Positions 63,183 to 64,000 of a DNA stretch of 64,000 bases are shown here, piece by piece. The position numbers and the translations under genes were made by a program. How positions within the stretch are numbered: position 1 is the stretch's first letter; every line of letters starts with the position of its first letter. The DNA is from Modestobacter muralis. GTDB lineage: Bacteria > Actinomycetota > Actinomycetes > Mycobacteriales > Geodermatophilaceae. Under the pieces are notes generated by a model that worked only from the letters and a program-made list of their open reading frames with translations, was not told the DNA's origin and made no database searches. Location: the NCBI RefSeq assembly GCF_010682105.1, contig NZ_JAAGWH010000015.1:1-64000 (forward strand), read 5' to 3'.

Positions 63183-64000
63183 ATGCGCCTTCCCACGCCC
63201 CGGGGCCCCCTCAGCACCGCCTTGTGCGCGGATCTGGCCGCCGGGACGACCCTGAGCACCCGGACGCTCGCCGTCGCCTACTCCCTGGCCGCCGCAGCGG
63301 AGGACCCCCTGCTCGACGAGGACCTCCAGCTGACGCTGGCCGTCTGCTACGAACTGCACTACCGGGGCTTCGACTCCGTCGACGACGGCTGGGAGTGGAA
63401 CCCCGAGCTGCTGCGCCTGCGCGCCGTGCTCGAGCAGCGGCACCTGGCCGCCCTGCACTCGCTCGTCAGCCCGGTCGCGGTCACCGAGGACCCGGTCGAC
63501 CAGCAGCTCACCGCCGTCATCGCCGCCGACGACGGCCCGTCGCTGTCGCGGTACCTGGCCCGGCACGGCACGCATCAGCAGTGGCGCGAGTACCTCACCG
63601 TGCGCAGCGTCTACCACCTCAAGGAGGGCGACCCGCACACCTGGGCGATCCCCCGGCTGAGCGGGCGGGCCAAGGCGGCCATGGTGGAGATCCAGGCCGA
63701 CGAGTACGGCGGCGGCTCCCACGAGCGCATGCACAGCCAGCTGTTCGCCGGGCTGATGCGCGACCTGGACCTGGACGACACCTACGGCGCGCTCTGGGAC
63801 GACGCCCCGGCGGTGGCGTTCACGTCGGTCAACACGATGTCGCTGTTCGGGCTGCACCGTCGGCTGCGCGGGGCCTGCCTGGGCCACCTGACCGCGGTGG
63901 AGATGACCTCCTCGGAGCCCAGCCGCCGGTACTCCAGTGGGCTCAGGCGCCTCGGGTTCGGGACGGGCACCACCGTCTTCTACGACGAGCACGTGGAGGC
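63183..64000 (+). CDS. Iron-containing redox enzyme family protein (partial)
   Basis: An open frame from ATG 63183 continues past the window end; 272 residues are visible. The sequence EIQADEYGGGSHERMHSQLF (residues about 165-184) and the later FYDEHVEA match the heme-oxygenase-like diiron oxidase (HDO) family, in which Glu, Asp and His residues ligate two irons. Such enzymes oxidise small substrates, including fatty acids and amino-acid derivatives; the substrate here is unknown. CACAAT lies 6 bases before the ATG. The C-terminal iron ligands and stop lie outside the window. Confidence 0.8.
   Translation, partial: MRLPTPRGPLSTALCADLAAGTTLSTRTLAVAYSLAAAAEDPLLDEDLQLTLAVCYELHYRGFDSVDDGWEWNPELLRLRAVLEQRHLAALHSLVSPVAVTEDPVDQQLTAVIAADDGPSLSRYLARHGTHQQWREYLTVRSVYHLKEGDPHTWAIPRLSGRAKAAMVEIQADEYGGGSHERMHSQLFAGLMRDLDLDDTYGALWDDAPAVAFTSVNTMSLFGLHRRLRGACLGHLTAVEMTSSEPSRRYSSGLRRLGFGTGTTVFYDEHVE

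Overview
The window is about 64 kb of very GC-rich, gene-dense chromosome with no mobile elements, CRISPR arrays or RNA genes that I could find. The gene order closely follows the Mycobacterium tuberculosis Rv2182c-Rv2220 block (plsC, SRPBCC/ArsA pair, fadD15, pimB', NlpC/P60, DEDDh exonuclease, trpD, ctaE-qcrCAB, ctaF-ctaC, asnB, erpA, gcvT, pepA/B, sucB, TIGR01777, lipB, lipA, DUF4191, RDD, glnA1). This marks the host as an actinomycete; the soluble GAF chemoreceptor and general style suggest Geodermatophilaceae or a relative, but that family-level placement is only an inference.

Layout. 1-9 kb: antiporter, acyltransferase, esterase, a minus-strand operon (SRPBCC, ArsA-like, CxxC protein, ROK glucokinase) and an acyl-CoA synthetase. 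9-15.6 kb: mannosyltransferase, M48 membrane protease, a broken RipC-type peptidoglycan hydrolase, a small Cys-rich protein and an exonuclease/GIY-YIG protein followed by an AsnC-type RAM protein. 15.6-25 kb: trpD, a receiver-like protein and the bcc-aa3 respiratory genes, split into ctaE-qcrC-qcrA-qcrB (plus) and ctaC-ctaF (minus) around a 1.2 kb stretch without genes. 25-39 kb: asnB, erpA, aldo/keto reductase, a DUF3618-DUF4235-YihY envelope operon, gcvT, pepA, lpd and sucB. 39-54 kb: a Ser/Thr kinase, FAD oxidoreductase, peptidase E, and lipB and lipA separated by leuS and a teichoic-acid-like pair. 54-64 kb: RDD protein, glnA with a clear GlnR operator, a GATase, a DUF4349 lipoprotein, cstA-ybdD, a chemoreceptor and an iron-containing redox enzyme cut by the window edge.

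Several genes serve one cofactor: lipB and lipA make lipoate, which is used by the E2 protein SucB and regenerated by Lpd; gcvT belongs to the lipoate-dependent glycine cleavage system. ctaE/C/F and qcrCAB supply most of a bcc-aa3 supercomplex (ctaD is not here).

The most interesting signals are non-coding. (1) leuS is preceded by a predicted leaderless 11-residue leader peptide with three consecutive Leu codons and two abutting hairpins. (2) The M48 protease and ctaE lack Shine-Dalgarno sites and are each preceded by a predicted leaderless small ORF whose stop overlaps their start. (3) A dispersed hairpin repeat family of about ten copies sits mostly right after stop codons, with compensatory changes in the stem and one nested inverted copy. 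(4) Two tandem long hairpins between lipB and leuS share loops but have covarying stems. (5) About 19 genes show a TANNNT box 6-8 nt before a GTG/ATG start, the signature of leaderless mRNAs.
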